From the NCBI GenBank assembly GCA_009778255.1, contig WRKD01000111.1, positions 1-7,001 on the forward strand: a stretch of DNA of 7,001 nucleotides, written 5' to 3'. The stretch is from Bacillota bacterium (GTDB lineage Bacteria > Bacillota > Dehalobacteriia > UBA4068). Below, piece after piece: positions 1 to 6,636 of this stretch. Made by a program: the position numbers and the translations under genes. The stretch's first letter is position 1. Each line of letters opens with the position of its first letter. The notes under the pieces are model-generated. The model was not told the DNA's origin, did not search any database, and was given only the letters and a program-made list of their open reading frames with translations.

Positions 1-1001
1 CGGCTGTGGCAGCCGATATGTGCGCCGTAGCTTTGGGTACAGATTGCGGCGGCGGCGTGCGCCTACCAGCTCATTTTTGCGGAGTGGTAGGTATTAAACC
101 CAGCTATGGACGAATTTCCCGTTACGGTATTGTTCCATTGGTTTCGTCGATGGATCAGGCGGGGTTATTGGCAAAAAGTATAGAAGACGCCGCTATGGCA
201 CTGGAAATAATTGCGGGGCCAGATGGTAAAGACGTAACATTAACACCACAAGAAATAGGCGCATACCGCCAAGCCTGCACTAAACCGGTTAAAGGTTTGA
301 AGGTGGGCTTGCCCAGAGAATTTTTAAACGAGATCACGGCGCCGCCAACTATGAAAATGATCGAAAAGGCCGCCGCTGCACTGTGTCAGGCAGGCGCGCA
401 GGTGGAAGAGGTAGATTTACCACATACAAAATATGCTTTATCTGTATATTATATATTGGCTTCGGCGGAAGCTTCTTCGAATTTAGCCCGTTACGACGGG
501 GTCAGTTTTGGTTTGCGGGTGGAGAGGAATAATGTTTACGATATGATCAGCGCCACACGTACGGCAGGCTTCGGCGGAAAGGCTAAGCTACGCATTTTGC
601 TGGGAGCATATGTAACTTCGGCGCAGCAAATAGAAGCCTATTATCAGCAGGCCTTACGTATCCGTACATTGATAAAGAACGATTATGAAACTGTTTTTGC
701 CGCCGGATACGATTGCCTGTTGACTCCCGTGAGCATGAATACAGCTTTTAAATTGGGTGAGTATTCTAATGACCCATTGGCTATGTATATAACAGATTTC
801 TATACGGCGCCGGCTAATCTTGTGGGATTACCGGCTATGACTGTGCCATATGCCATGGAAGAAGGGCTGCCTATGGGCTTACAATTGCTGGCAAAACCCT
901 TTGATGAAGAAACTCTCTTTATGGTAGGTTCAGCCCTGGAACAGCCGAGATTTATTCCTCCGGATGTAGCAAAACAAGCACGGCAAAAGGGGGCGGTGTA
1001 G
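1..1001 (+). CDS. gatA: Glutamyl-tRNA(Gln)/aspartyl-tRNA(Asn) amidotransferase subunit A, 5'-truncated by the window
   Basis: C-terminal part (about 332 residues, first whole codon at position 3) of the amidase-family subunit of GatCAB. In this family GatA hydrolyses glutamine and channels ammonia to GatB, which amidates Glu-tRNA(Gln) or Asp-tRNA(Asn) in the cytoplasm. Visible family blocks are AVAADMC, GTDCGGGVRLPAHFCG, IKPSYGRISRYG, SSMDQAG, SNLARYDGV, RTLIKNDYE and DFYTAPANLVGLPAMTVP, running to a normal C-terminus. The catalytic Lys and the cis-Ser (GGSSGGS block) lie upstream of the window and cannot be judged. Oddity: the signature D-x-G-G-S-[IV]-R-x-P reads D-C-G-G-G-V-R-L-P, so the nucleophilic Ser (Ser178 in S. 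aureus numbering, from memory) is Gly, encoded by GGC at 54-56. Residues I match to substrate contacts Tyr309, Arg358 and Asp425 appear to be kept. The frame is intact, so this is not an obvious pseudogene. The identity is secure; glutaminase activity is doubtful. Confidence 0.96.
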   Translation, partial: AVAADMCAVALGTDCGGGVRLPAHFCGVVGIKPSYGRISRYGIVPLVSSMDQAGLLAKSIEDAAMALEIIAGPDGKDVTLTPQEIGAYRQACTKPVKGLKVGLPREFLNEITAPPTMKMIEKAAAALCQAGAQVEEVDLPHTKYALSVYYILASAEASSNLARYDGVSFGLRVERNNVYDMISATRTAGFGGKAKLRILLGAYVTSAQQIEAYYQQALRIRTLIKNDYETVFAAGYDCLLTPVSMNTAFKLGEYSNDPLAMYITDFYTAPANLVGLPAMTVPYAMEEGLPMGLQLLAKPFDEETLFMVGSALEQPRFIPPDVAKQARQKGAV

Positions 1002-1002
1002 C

Positions 1003-2454
1003 ATGACTAAATATGAAACTGTAATAGGTTTGGAATTCCATGCCGAGCTAAAAACGCAGAGTAAAATTTTTTGCGGTTGCCCCACATCTTTTTCTAATGA
1101 ACCAAATATCAATATTTGCCCCGGCTGCTTGGGCTTGCCCGGCGCCTTGCCGGCTTTGAACAAACGTGTGGTTGAATTGGCTGTTAAAGCGGGGTTAGCT
1201 TTGAATTGCGCAATACAGCCTTACAGTAAATTTGATCGTAAAAACTATTTTTACCCGGATTTACCGGCCGGTTATCAAACCACCCAATTGCCGCTGCCCA
1301 TTTGCCGCAATGGACATATTATGATCACCGATTCAGACGGTAATTTAAAAAAAGTGCGTATCAACCGTATACATATTGAGGAAGATGCCGGTAAACTGGT
1401 GCATAGTGGCGAGAGTATCAGCGGTTCCCGCTATTCACTGCCGGATTATAACCGCTCTTCCATGCCTTTAATAGAAATCGTGACCGAGCCAGATCTCAGT
1501 TCGGCCGATGAAGCCAAACAATTTGCGGAAAAACTAAAGCTCATTTTGGAATATGCCGAAGTATCCGATGTAAAAATGGAGCAGGGTTCTTTACGCTGCG
1601 ATGTGAATATTTCTTTAAGACCGCAAGGACAAAAAGAATTTGGTGTTAGAAGCGAAATTAAAAACCTGAATTCTTTTCGCGCCGTGCAGCGCGCCATATT
1701 ATTTGAGCAAGAGCGGCATACCTTTATGTTGAAAAACGGTGAACCTTTGTATCAGGAAACGCGCTTGTGGAATGAAGCCGAAGGCAGGACCAGGGCTATG
1801 CGAACCAAAGAAGATGCTCAGGATTATCGCTATTTCCCGGAGCCTAATGTACCTGCTGTAATAGTTGATGAAGCATGGATTAAGCAAATAGCGGCGGAAT
1901 TGCCAGAGCTGCCGGACGCCCGTTTAGAGCGCTTGCAAAAAGAATTTGGGCTTAGCGGTTATGATTCGGCTCAGTTGGTTGCCAACCCCTTGCTGGCTTA
2001 TTATTTTGATGAAGTGACGCCATTATTTAATGAAGCAAAAACTGTCACCAATTGGTTAATAGGCGATGTTTTACGTTTGCTTAACAGCTTGGATGATGAA
2101 TTAGAGAGCATACCAATAGCTGCGCAGGATTTCGCTTATCTCTTAACAGAGCTAAAAAAAGGCGCAATCAATAATAAGAGCGCCAAAGAAGTGTTGGAAA
2201 TAATTTTTATGGAAGGCGGTAAACCAGAGAATATAATTAAAGACAAAGGTTTTGCGCAGATTTCCGATAGTGTATTACTGGAAGATGCGATTAGAAACAT
2301 TATAAATAAAAACGCGGGAGCAGCCAATGATTATCGTAATGGAAAAATGCAAGCTTTAGGTTTTTTAGTGGGGCAAGTTATGAAAGAAACAAAAGGCCAA
2401 GCAAACCCCGGCCTGGTAAAGGAGTTGTTGGAACAAAGCTTTAAAAGCGAATGA
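1003..2454 (+). CDS. gatB: Aspartyl/glutamyl-tRNA amidotransferase subunit B
   Basis: Full-length GatB (483 residues; the family is usually about 475-480). It phosphorylates the side chain of mischarged Glu-tRNA(Gln) or Asp-tRNA(Asn) and adds ammonia delivered from GatA. Residues 7-18 (VIGLEFHAELKT) hold the Glu11/His13 pair of the active site. Four cysteines (24, 26, 39, 42; CxC and CxxC) form the zinc-binding motif found in many GatB proteins. IEEDAGK at 125-131 gives the conserved catalytic Glu126. DYNRSSMPLIEIVTEPD is the GatB signature, and SLRCDVNISLRP plus EIKNLNSF follow. The C-terminal YqeY-like tRNA-binding domain ends in GFLVGQVMKETKGQANP. The start ATG follows the gatA stop by one base, with AAAAGGGGG at 985-993 as ribosome binding site, so the pair is translationally coupled. 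Minor oddities: PAGYQTTQ replaces the usual PKxYQISQ, and EFHAEL replaces EVHVEL. The key catalytic residues appear intact. Confidence 0.98.
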   Translation: MTKYETVIGLEFHAELKTQSKIFCGCPTSFSNEPNINICPGCLGLPGALPALNKRVVELAVKAGLALNCAIQPYSKFDRKNYFYPDLPAGYQTTQLPLPICRNGHIMITDSDGNLKKVRINRIHIEEDAGKLVHSGESISGSRYSLPDYNRSSMPLIEIVTEPDLSSADEAKQFAEKLKLILEYAEVSDVKMEQGSLRCDVNISLRPQGQKEFGVRSEIKNLNSFRAVQRAILFEQERHTFMLKNGEPLYQETRLWNEAEGRTRAMRTKEDAQDYRYFPEPNVPAVIVDEAWIKQIAAELPELPDARLERLQKEFGLSGYDSAQLVANPLLAYYFDEVTPLFNEAKTVTNWLIGDVLRLLNSLDDELESIPIAAQDFAYLLTELKKGAINNKSAKEVLEIIFMEGGKPENIIKDKGFAQISDSVLLEDAIRNIINKNAGAANDYRNGKMQALGFLVGQVMKETKGQANPGLVKELLEQSFKSE

Positions 2455-2474
2455 ATAAATGCGCTAGAAAAAAT

Positions 2475-2480
2475 GGAGGG
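2475..2480 (+). promoter_or_regulatory. Ribosome binding site deciding the slh1 start
   Basis: GGAGGG lies 7 bases before the ATG at 2488. An in-frame ATG at 2473 overlaps this site and has no Shine-Dalgarno of its own, so 2488 is the better start. Confidence 0.85.
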
Positions 2481-2487
2481 TGGTAAA

Positions 2488-4380
2488 ATGCGGCAAAAAG
2501 GGAGAATCCTGTGGGTAATAATATCGGTGTTGCTGATGATGTTGATTTTAGGAACCTTGGCGCTGGCAGACGACTACACTAATCACTGGAGTGCGCAATA
2601 CATAACAGACGCAGCTTCCCGCGGCTGGATTTTGGGAGATGGCAAGGGTAATTATCGCCCGGAAGCAGATATTACTCGCGGTGAGTTCGCGGTGATGCTA
2701 TGGCGCGCCTTGGGGCAAAGGGAATCTTCTATTACCTGCCCTTTCATTGATGTGCAAGAAAACGCCTTCTATTATAAAGCGGTAATTGCTCTCTTTGAAA
2801 GCGAGATAGTAAAAGGCATGAGCAATGTTGCTTATGGTCCCAATATTGCCCTAACCCGGGAAATGGGTTTTGCTATGATGGCGCGCGCTTATGATCTTAT
2901 TGCGACAGATGCAAATGCTTATCAACGTTTTGCGGATGCCGCTCAAATTTCTGCCTGGGCGCGGGAGGCAATTGCCGCTTTGGTGGAAAAGAGTTTTATT
3001 TCCGGAGTGGGAAATAATAAAATAGCCCCTTTACAGCAGTTAAAGCGGGGTGAAATGGCCAAGCTCCTCACCGTTATTCATTCAAGCGCTCAAGAAATAC
3101 AGCAAGAGGAAAGCCCCGGCCTTGTTGAAAATGTAAGCTCACTGAGGATTTTTCTTTCGCAAAGAACAGATACAGCTGCCAAAGAATCTATCATAACGAT
3201 AACCGCAACCTCTACCGGAACAGTTGATTTTATTGGCTGGACCAAAGCACGGCAAGACGATACTTTTAAAGATTCTTTAGGGTTCAATAAAATTGCAGCC
3301 AGCGGTGGAGTTTATCAATATACGATAAATAATCTTGAGGAGAATTATGGCTGGTATGCTTTTTGCGCAAATGATAATGAGCATAATTTTGCTTATAGAC
3401 TAATTGAAGTGAAAAAAGGCGGGGTTGTGGCGCCGGCAACTTATACGGTAACTTTTAATTTAAACGGAGGTAGTGGTGTTTTTGCAGCGGAAACCGTACA
3501 GTACGGCGAAAGGGTTTCTCAGCCAACTAAAATCCCTACGCGGGAAGGCTATGAGTTTGCCGGCTGGCATACCGACCCGATAAAGAAAACCCCTTATAAT
3601 TTTGGCAGCGCTGTGTTTAGAAATCTCGATTTATATGCTCACTGGGCCGCCAAAGGCAACTATGTGGTCTTTTTCATGCTTAATGATGGTTTAGGCGGAA
3701 ATCTGGAACCGCAGATAATTATTTCAGGCGGCAAAGTAAGCCAGCCTATACCGGATCCTACCAGAGGAGTAGGGTTGGAATTTATTGGCTGGTATGACGG
3801 TTATGGTAAAAAATGGGATTTTACTCTCGATCCTGTAACGAAATCTATGACCCTTTATGCCTGGTGGGAAGGGGAAGAAGAAGATGATGAAACGCCGCTG
3901 ATCGTTACCGGTAGCCTGCCTGTTGGTACTGTTGGCGAGTATTATGAACGAACTTTGCAATCCGGCGCAGGCTCTTTTATTACATGGCATGTAGAAAATG
4001 GCTTTTTACCTGAGGGAATAAGCCTGGATGAAGCGAGCGGCCGTATTTCTGGTACGCCTATAGCGGCTGGTTTCTATGAATTTATTATTATGGCGGAAAA
4101 TGAAGCGGGCAGCGATATTAAAGTGTTTAGCATTACCATAAATGAAGCGGAAGTAGAAATATATTATCGGATATCTGTGCATGCGCAAGATGGGGGTTTG
4201 GTATCTGGCGGCGGCAACTACAGGGAAGGCGCGGAGGTTACGGTAACTGCTTTAGCTCACGATGATTATGATTTTATTGCGTGGCTGGAAGACGGTGCAC
4301 CGGTATCTGATGAGCCAACTTATTCCTTCTATGCATACTCAAACAGAGATTTACTGGCGCAGTTTGTATACCGGCAATAA
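2488..4380 (+). CDS. Secreted SLH-domain cell-surface protein with Flg_new-type and putative Ig repeats (SLH paralogue 1)
   Basis: 630 residues. Residues 1-27 are a signal peptide (basic MRQKGR, hydrophobic core, ALA|DD cleavage). Three SLH domains follow at about 28-77, 84-138 and 147-200, with motifs ITRGEF, LTREMG and LKRGEM. SLH triplets bind cell-wall polymers and anchor proteins to the envelope. Residues about 218-309 form a beta-rich module (DFIGW...GWYAFCA...YRLIEV) also found in the paralogue at 4720. Two Listeria-Bacteroides (Flg_new/InlB B-like) repeats follow at about 318-387 and 391-460 (GYEFAGW...LDLYAHW; LEFIGWY...MTLYAWW). An acidic linker (461-468) leads to a putative-Ig (He_PIG-like) module at about 470-553 (LPEGISLDEASGRISGTP). 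A divergent InlB-like repeat occupies about 560-628. No enzyme motif or LPXTG is visible, so the role is probably structural or adhesive; the ligand is unknown. It starts 33 bp after gatB with no visible terminator, so it may be read from the gat transcript. Domain names are from recognition, not a database search. Confidence 0.93.
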   Translation: MRQKGRILWVIISVLLMMLILGTLALADDYTNHWSAQYITDAASRGWILGDGKGNYRPEADITRGEFAVMLWRALGQRESSITCPFIDVQENAFYYKAVIALFESEIVKGMSNVAYGPNIALTREMGFAMMARAYDLIATDANAYQRFADAAQISAWAREAIAALVEKSFISGVGNNKIAPLQQLKRGEMAKLLTVIHSSAQEIQQEESPGLVENVSSLRIFLSQRTDTAAKESIITITATSTGTVDFIGWTKARQDDTFKDSLGFNKIAASGGVYQYTINNLEENYGWYAFCANDNEHNFAYRLIEVKKGGVVAPATYTVTFNLNGGSGVFAAETVQYGERVSQPTKIPTREGYEFAGWHTDPIKKTPYNFGSAVFRNLDLYAHWAAKGNYVVFFMLNDGLGGNLEPQIIISGGKVSQPIPDPTRGVGLEFIGWYDGYGKKWDFTLDPVTKSMTLYAWWEGEEEDDETPLIVTGSLPVGTVGEYYERTLQSGAGSFITWHVENGFLPEGISLDEASGRISGTPIAAGFYEFIIMAENEAGSDIKVFSITINEAEVEIYYRISVHAQDGGLVSGGGNYREGAEVTVTALAHDDYDFIAWLEDGAPVSDEPTYSFYAYSNRDLLAQFVYRQ

Positions 4381-4397
4381 AGGCAGATAAAGTGGCT

Positions 4398-4436
4398 ATA
4401 TTCTCAGCAGGAATATGACGATATTCTACGAATATC
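4398..4436. repeat. Four alternating half-sites ATATTC/GAATAT
   Basis: ATATTC (4398-4403), GAATAT (4411-4416), ATATTC (4421-4426) and GAATAT (4430-4435) alternate with spacers of 7, 4 and 3 bases. The last pair extends to a perfect 7-bp dyad with a TAC loop (4420-4436). It starts 18 bp after the first SLH gene. It may be a weak transcript-end hairpin or a protein-binding array. The stems are AT-rich and no clean U-tract follows, so I do not call a terminator. Confidence 0.6.
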
Positions 4437-4448
4437 TATTATTTATGA

Positions 4449-4468
4449 GGCCATTTTATAGATGGGCC
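4449..4468. repeat. Short inverted repeat GGCCAT / ATGGGCC
   Basis: A six-pair stem with one bulged G and a 7-base loop (TTTATAG), in the spacer after the first SLH gene. It is followed at once by AAAACTACC (4469-4477), a partial inverted copy of the repeat block at 4672. It could be part of an mRNA 3' end, but no T-run follows. Confidence 0.4.
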
Positions 4469-4537
4469 AAAACTACCTGCCTAACGCGGTCTTTACTCGC
4501 AAGAAAAAAGAGACGAAAGAACAGAGTATGACCTTAC

Positions 4538-4561
4538 AGGCTTTTGTCTAAGGCAAAACCT
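4538..4561. repeat. Hairpin within repeat copy A
   Basis: AGG(C)TTTTGTC pairs with GGCAAAACCT around a TAA loop: ten pairs including one G.U, with one bulged C. The right arm is the start of the block shared with 6923-6984. TTTG follows the stem, too weak a tract to call a terminator. Confidence 0.5.
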
Positions 4562-4584
4562 TTGTAATGCACGTAGCCGGCACT
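4545..4584 (+). repeat. Diverged inverted repeat flanking the second SLH gene, block 1, copy A
   Basis: This 40-base stretch matches the complement of 6984-6923 at 34 positions by my hand alignment, once a 22-base hairpin insertion in the other copy (6930-6951) is set aside. The firmest parts are GGCAAAACC (4552-4560), ATGCACGTAGC (4567-4577) and CGGCACT (4578-4584), with identical 6-base spacing between the first two. The frame has a stop at 4549-4551, so copy A is non-coding as it stands. Confidence 0.7.
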
Positions 4585-4596
4585 CAAAACTAAAGA

Positions 4597-4661
4597 TTTT
4601 GGCGCTAGTTCTGAAAATAAGCGCGATATGAACGCTTTTCTATGATCAAAACGCCCCAAAA
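4597..4661. repeat. Nested imperfect dyads upstream of the slh2 promoter
   Basis: TTTTGGCG (4597-4604) can pair with CGCCCCAAAA (4652-4661) with a two-base bulge. Inside, GCGCT (4602-4606) pairs with AGCGC (4620-4624). AAGCG (4619-4623) can pair instead with CGCTT (4633-4637). The position just upstream of the -35 suits an operator or the 3' end of an upstream transcript, but the sequence alone does not decide. Confidence 0.4.
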
Positions 4662-4664
4662 CTC

Positions 4665-4691
4665 TTGTTTATTATGGTAGTTTTCTATAAT
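4665..4691 (+). promoter_or_regulatory. Likely sigma-A-type promoter of the second SLH gene
   Basis: TTGTTT (4665-4670) and a perfect TATAAT (4686-4691) are separated by 15 bases, short of the optimal 17. The ATG follows the -10 by 28 bases through an AT-rich leader. The spacer is almost exactly filled by the repeat block at 4672-4685. This is the only good promoter-like sequence found in the inter-SLH spacer. Confidence 0.6.
4672..4685 (+). repeat. 14-bp repeat TTATGGTAGTTTTC, block 2, copy A
   Basis: Perfect inverted match to 6893-6906, and to 13 bases of the copy at 6823-6836. It sits between the -35 and -10 of the likely slh2 promoter. A nine-base partial copy in opposite orientation (AAAACTACC) is at 4469-4477. 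I found no copy inside the genes. Confidence 0.8.
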
Positions 4692-4706
4692 AATTATTTT
4701 AAATTT

Positions 4707-4712
4707 GGAGAG
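4707..4712 (+). promoter_or_regulatory. Ribosome binding site deciding the slh2 start
   Basis: GGAGAG stands 7 bases before the ATG at 4720. An in-frame TTG at 4705 overlaps this site and is therefore an unlikely start. Confidence 0.8.
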
Positions 4713-4719
4713 TGATAAT

Positions 4720-6612
4720 ATGTGGAAAATGAAAAAAGTTCTCCCTGTAATTGTACTTACCCTGGCAATAGTATTTGTCTGGGGAACTATGGCGCAGGCG
4801 GATGATTACAGCAGTCACTGGAGCGCGCAGTTTATTCGCGACGCTTCTTCCCGCGGCTGGATGACGGGGGATGGCAATGGTAATTTTCGTCCGGAAGCAT
4901 CTATTACACGTGGGGAGTTTACGGTAATGCTGTGGCGGGCTATGGGCCAGCCACGAGCAGCTTATGCTTGCCCGTTCAACGATGTAGCAGCCAGCGCTTT
5001 TTATTTTGAGGCAGTAAAAGCACTTTATGAGGCTAAGGTAGTGAATGGCTTAGATAGCGTTACTTTTGGCCCCAATAATACCTTGACCAGAGAAATGGGT
5101 TGTTCCATGCTGGCGCGGGCTTACAAACTTTCACCTTCCGACCCTAATGCTTATATGCGTTTCGCAGACGCCGGTCAAGTATCTGACTGGGCAAGGCTGG
5201 ATATTTCCTCCCTGGTGGAAAAAAACTATATTTCCGGTGTGGGTGAAAACAGAATAGCGCCAAAACAATACCTTAAGCGTGGAGAAATGGCCAAGCTGCT
5301 AATTACCGTGGTAGATGGCGTCCGTAATGCCCAATCTATCTCCACCGCTTCGCAACAAGCCGCTATTACAGCCATAACTAATTATTTCAGCGGCCCCACC
5401 ATTACGGTAGATATAACCGTGCTGGGCAGCAATGAAGTATGGGTGGTTGTTACCGCTACCGATACCGAAACCAGAGATGTGACTTATGTGGGCAGGCGTA
5501 CTTCTACTAAGGATGCTACATATAAAAGTAAGGACGGTTTTACTGATATTACCAAGAAATTGGAGTTTTCACTGGAAAAAAATGGCTGGTATGCCATTTA
5601 TGCGGAGAATAGTAGCGGCTATGGCAGTTTTAAGCTATTTGAGATTACCACTATTAGGGAAGATTCGCCTATAGTTATTCTCTCGCAAGAGCTCAATCCC
5701 GCCAGCGGTTTAGTAGAAGTAGCGATTGTAGCCGAAAAAGTAAGCGGCGGTGCAGATATAGATTTTATTGGCTACCGAACAGCTAAAGAGGGCAGCGTAT
5801 ATAATAGTAAAACAGGTTTTGACGATAAGAATATTACTAACAAAATGTTTACTGTAGATCCTGTAAAAGATTATGGCTGGTATGCTGTTTGTGCTGAAGA
5901 TAAGGATGGAAAATTTGGTTATCGGCTTATAGAAATTGAGAAAGCGAATACAAATTGTATAGTTACTTTCGACGCTATGGGTGGTTCTCCAACGCCGGCT
6001 AAGCAAACGGTAGATTTTAATACTAAAATAGTGAAACCAAATGATCCCCTTAGAAATGGGTATATTTTGGAAGGGTGGTATAATAACGATGATAAATGGA
6101 ATTTTGATGATAAAGTAACGAAAGACATGACCCTTAAGGCAAAATGGCTGGATAGTAATACCAAATATACTGTTACCGTTGGAGTAAACCCTGCGGAAGG
6201 AGGTACGGTAACCGGTGGCGATGCTTATAGTTATGGCGCCGAGGTGGTTTTAACCGCTACCCCCGCTACCGGTTATGATTTTGCCGGATGGTATGAAAAT
6301 AGTAATAAGCTGAGTGAGACTACGCCAATATATAGATTTACCGTAAATAATTCAAGATCTTTGGAAGCGAGGTTTTCGCTTAAAACATATACGATAAGCG
6401 TTGAAGCAGACCCTGAGGAGGGGGGCACGGTAACTGTCAGCGGTAACGGCAGCTTTACATATGGCGCCGAAGTGACTGTAGAAGCTATGGCAAATGATGG
6501 TTATGTTTTCGACGCTTGGTATGAAGGGGCTAATAAGGTGTCGGATGAAGAAGAGTTTGTTTTTGACGCCGGCGCCACAATAACATTAATAGCGAAATTT
6601 GTTTTAGAATAA
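4720..6612 (+). CDS. Secreted SLH-domain cell-surface protein (SLH paralogue 2)
   Basis: 630 residues. The signal peptide (1-27) has MWKMKK, a hydrophobic core and the cleavage site AQA|DD. Three SLH domains lie at about 28-77, 84-138 and 147-200, aligning without gaps to the protein at 2488. By my count the first SLH domain is identical at 38 of 50 positions. The outer half differs. Two copies of the shared beta-rich module come first (about 228-310, with YVGRRT...GWYAIYA; about 317-408, with FIGYRT...GWYAVCA). One Flg_new/InlB B-like repeat follows (about 411-477, GYILEGWY...MTLKAKW). Two divergent InlB-like repeats end the protein (about 481-553 and 555-629, each with EGGTVT...YGAEV...FAGWY or FDAWY). 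The putative-Ig module of the paralogue is absent. It is probably a surface display or adhesion protein anchored to wall polymer; the ligand is unknown. It appears to have its own promoter at 4665-4691 and no strong terminator directly after the stop. Confidence 0.93.
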   Translation: MWKMKKVLPVIVLTLAIVFVWGTMAQADDYSSHWSAQFIRDASSRGWMTGDGNGNFRPEASITRGEFTVMLWRAMGQPRAAYACPFNDVAASAFYFEAVKALYEAKVVNGLDSVTFGPNNTLTREMGCSMLARAYKLSPSDPNAYMRFADAGQVSDWARLDISSLVEKNYISGVGENRIAPKQYLKRGEMAKLLITVVDGVRNAQSISTASQQAAITAITNYFSGPTITVDITVLGSNEVWVVVTATDTETRDVTYVGRRTSTKDATYKSKDGFTDITKKLEFSLEKNGWYAIYAENSSGYGSFKLFEITTIREDSPIVILSQELNPASGLVEVAIVAEKVSGGADIDFIGYRTAKEGSVYNSKTGFDDKNITNKMFTVDPVKDYGWYAVCAEDKDGKFGYRLIEIEKANTNCIVTFDAMGGSPTPAKQTVDFNTKIVKPNDPLRNGYILEGWYNNDDKWNFDDKVTKDMTLKAKWLDSNTKYTVTVGVNPAEGGTVTGGDAYSYGAEVVLTATPATGYDFAGWYENSNKLSETTPIYRFTVNNSRSLEARFSLKTYTISVEADPEEGGTVTVSGNGSFTYGAEVTVEAMANDGYVFDAWYEGANKVSDEEEFVFDAGATITLIAKFVLE

Positions 6613-6636
6613 CACATACCTATTCAATTTAGCTTG

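Noticed and set aside
930..1163. Minus-strand frame across the gatA-gatB junction
   Set aside because: It is antisense to two conserved genes at a coupled junction, with no protein-like motif.
2473..2487. Earlier in-frame ATG for the first SLH gene
   Set aside because: It overlaps the GGAGGG ribosome binding site and adds acidic residues before an otherwise typical basic signal-peptide start. The ATG at 2488 has correct spacing.
4462..4551. Short + strand frame of 29 codons in the inter-SLH spacer
   Set aside because: It has no convincing ribosome binding site or family resemblance, and it overlaps the repeats, so it looks like chance.
5486..5674. Open + frame within the second SLH gene
   Set aside because: It lies wholly inside a well-supported gene in another frame, with a composition typical of a shadow frame.
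5710..6164. Minus-strand open frames opposite the second SLH gene
   Set aside because: They lie antisense to a confidently coding region and show no recognisable domain; they are shadows.
6613..6636. Terminator directly after the second SLH gene
   Set aside because: No GC-rich stem with a following T-run is present. The large palindrome could end transcription, but it lacks a U-tract after its right arm.
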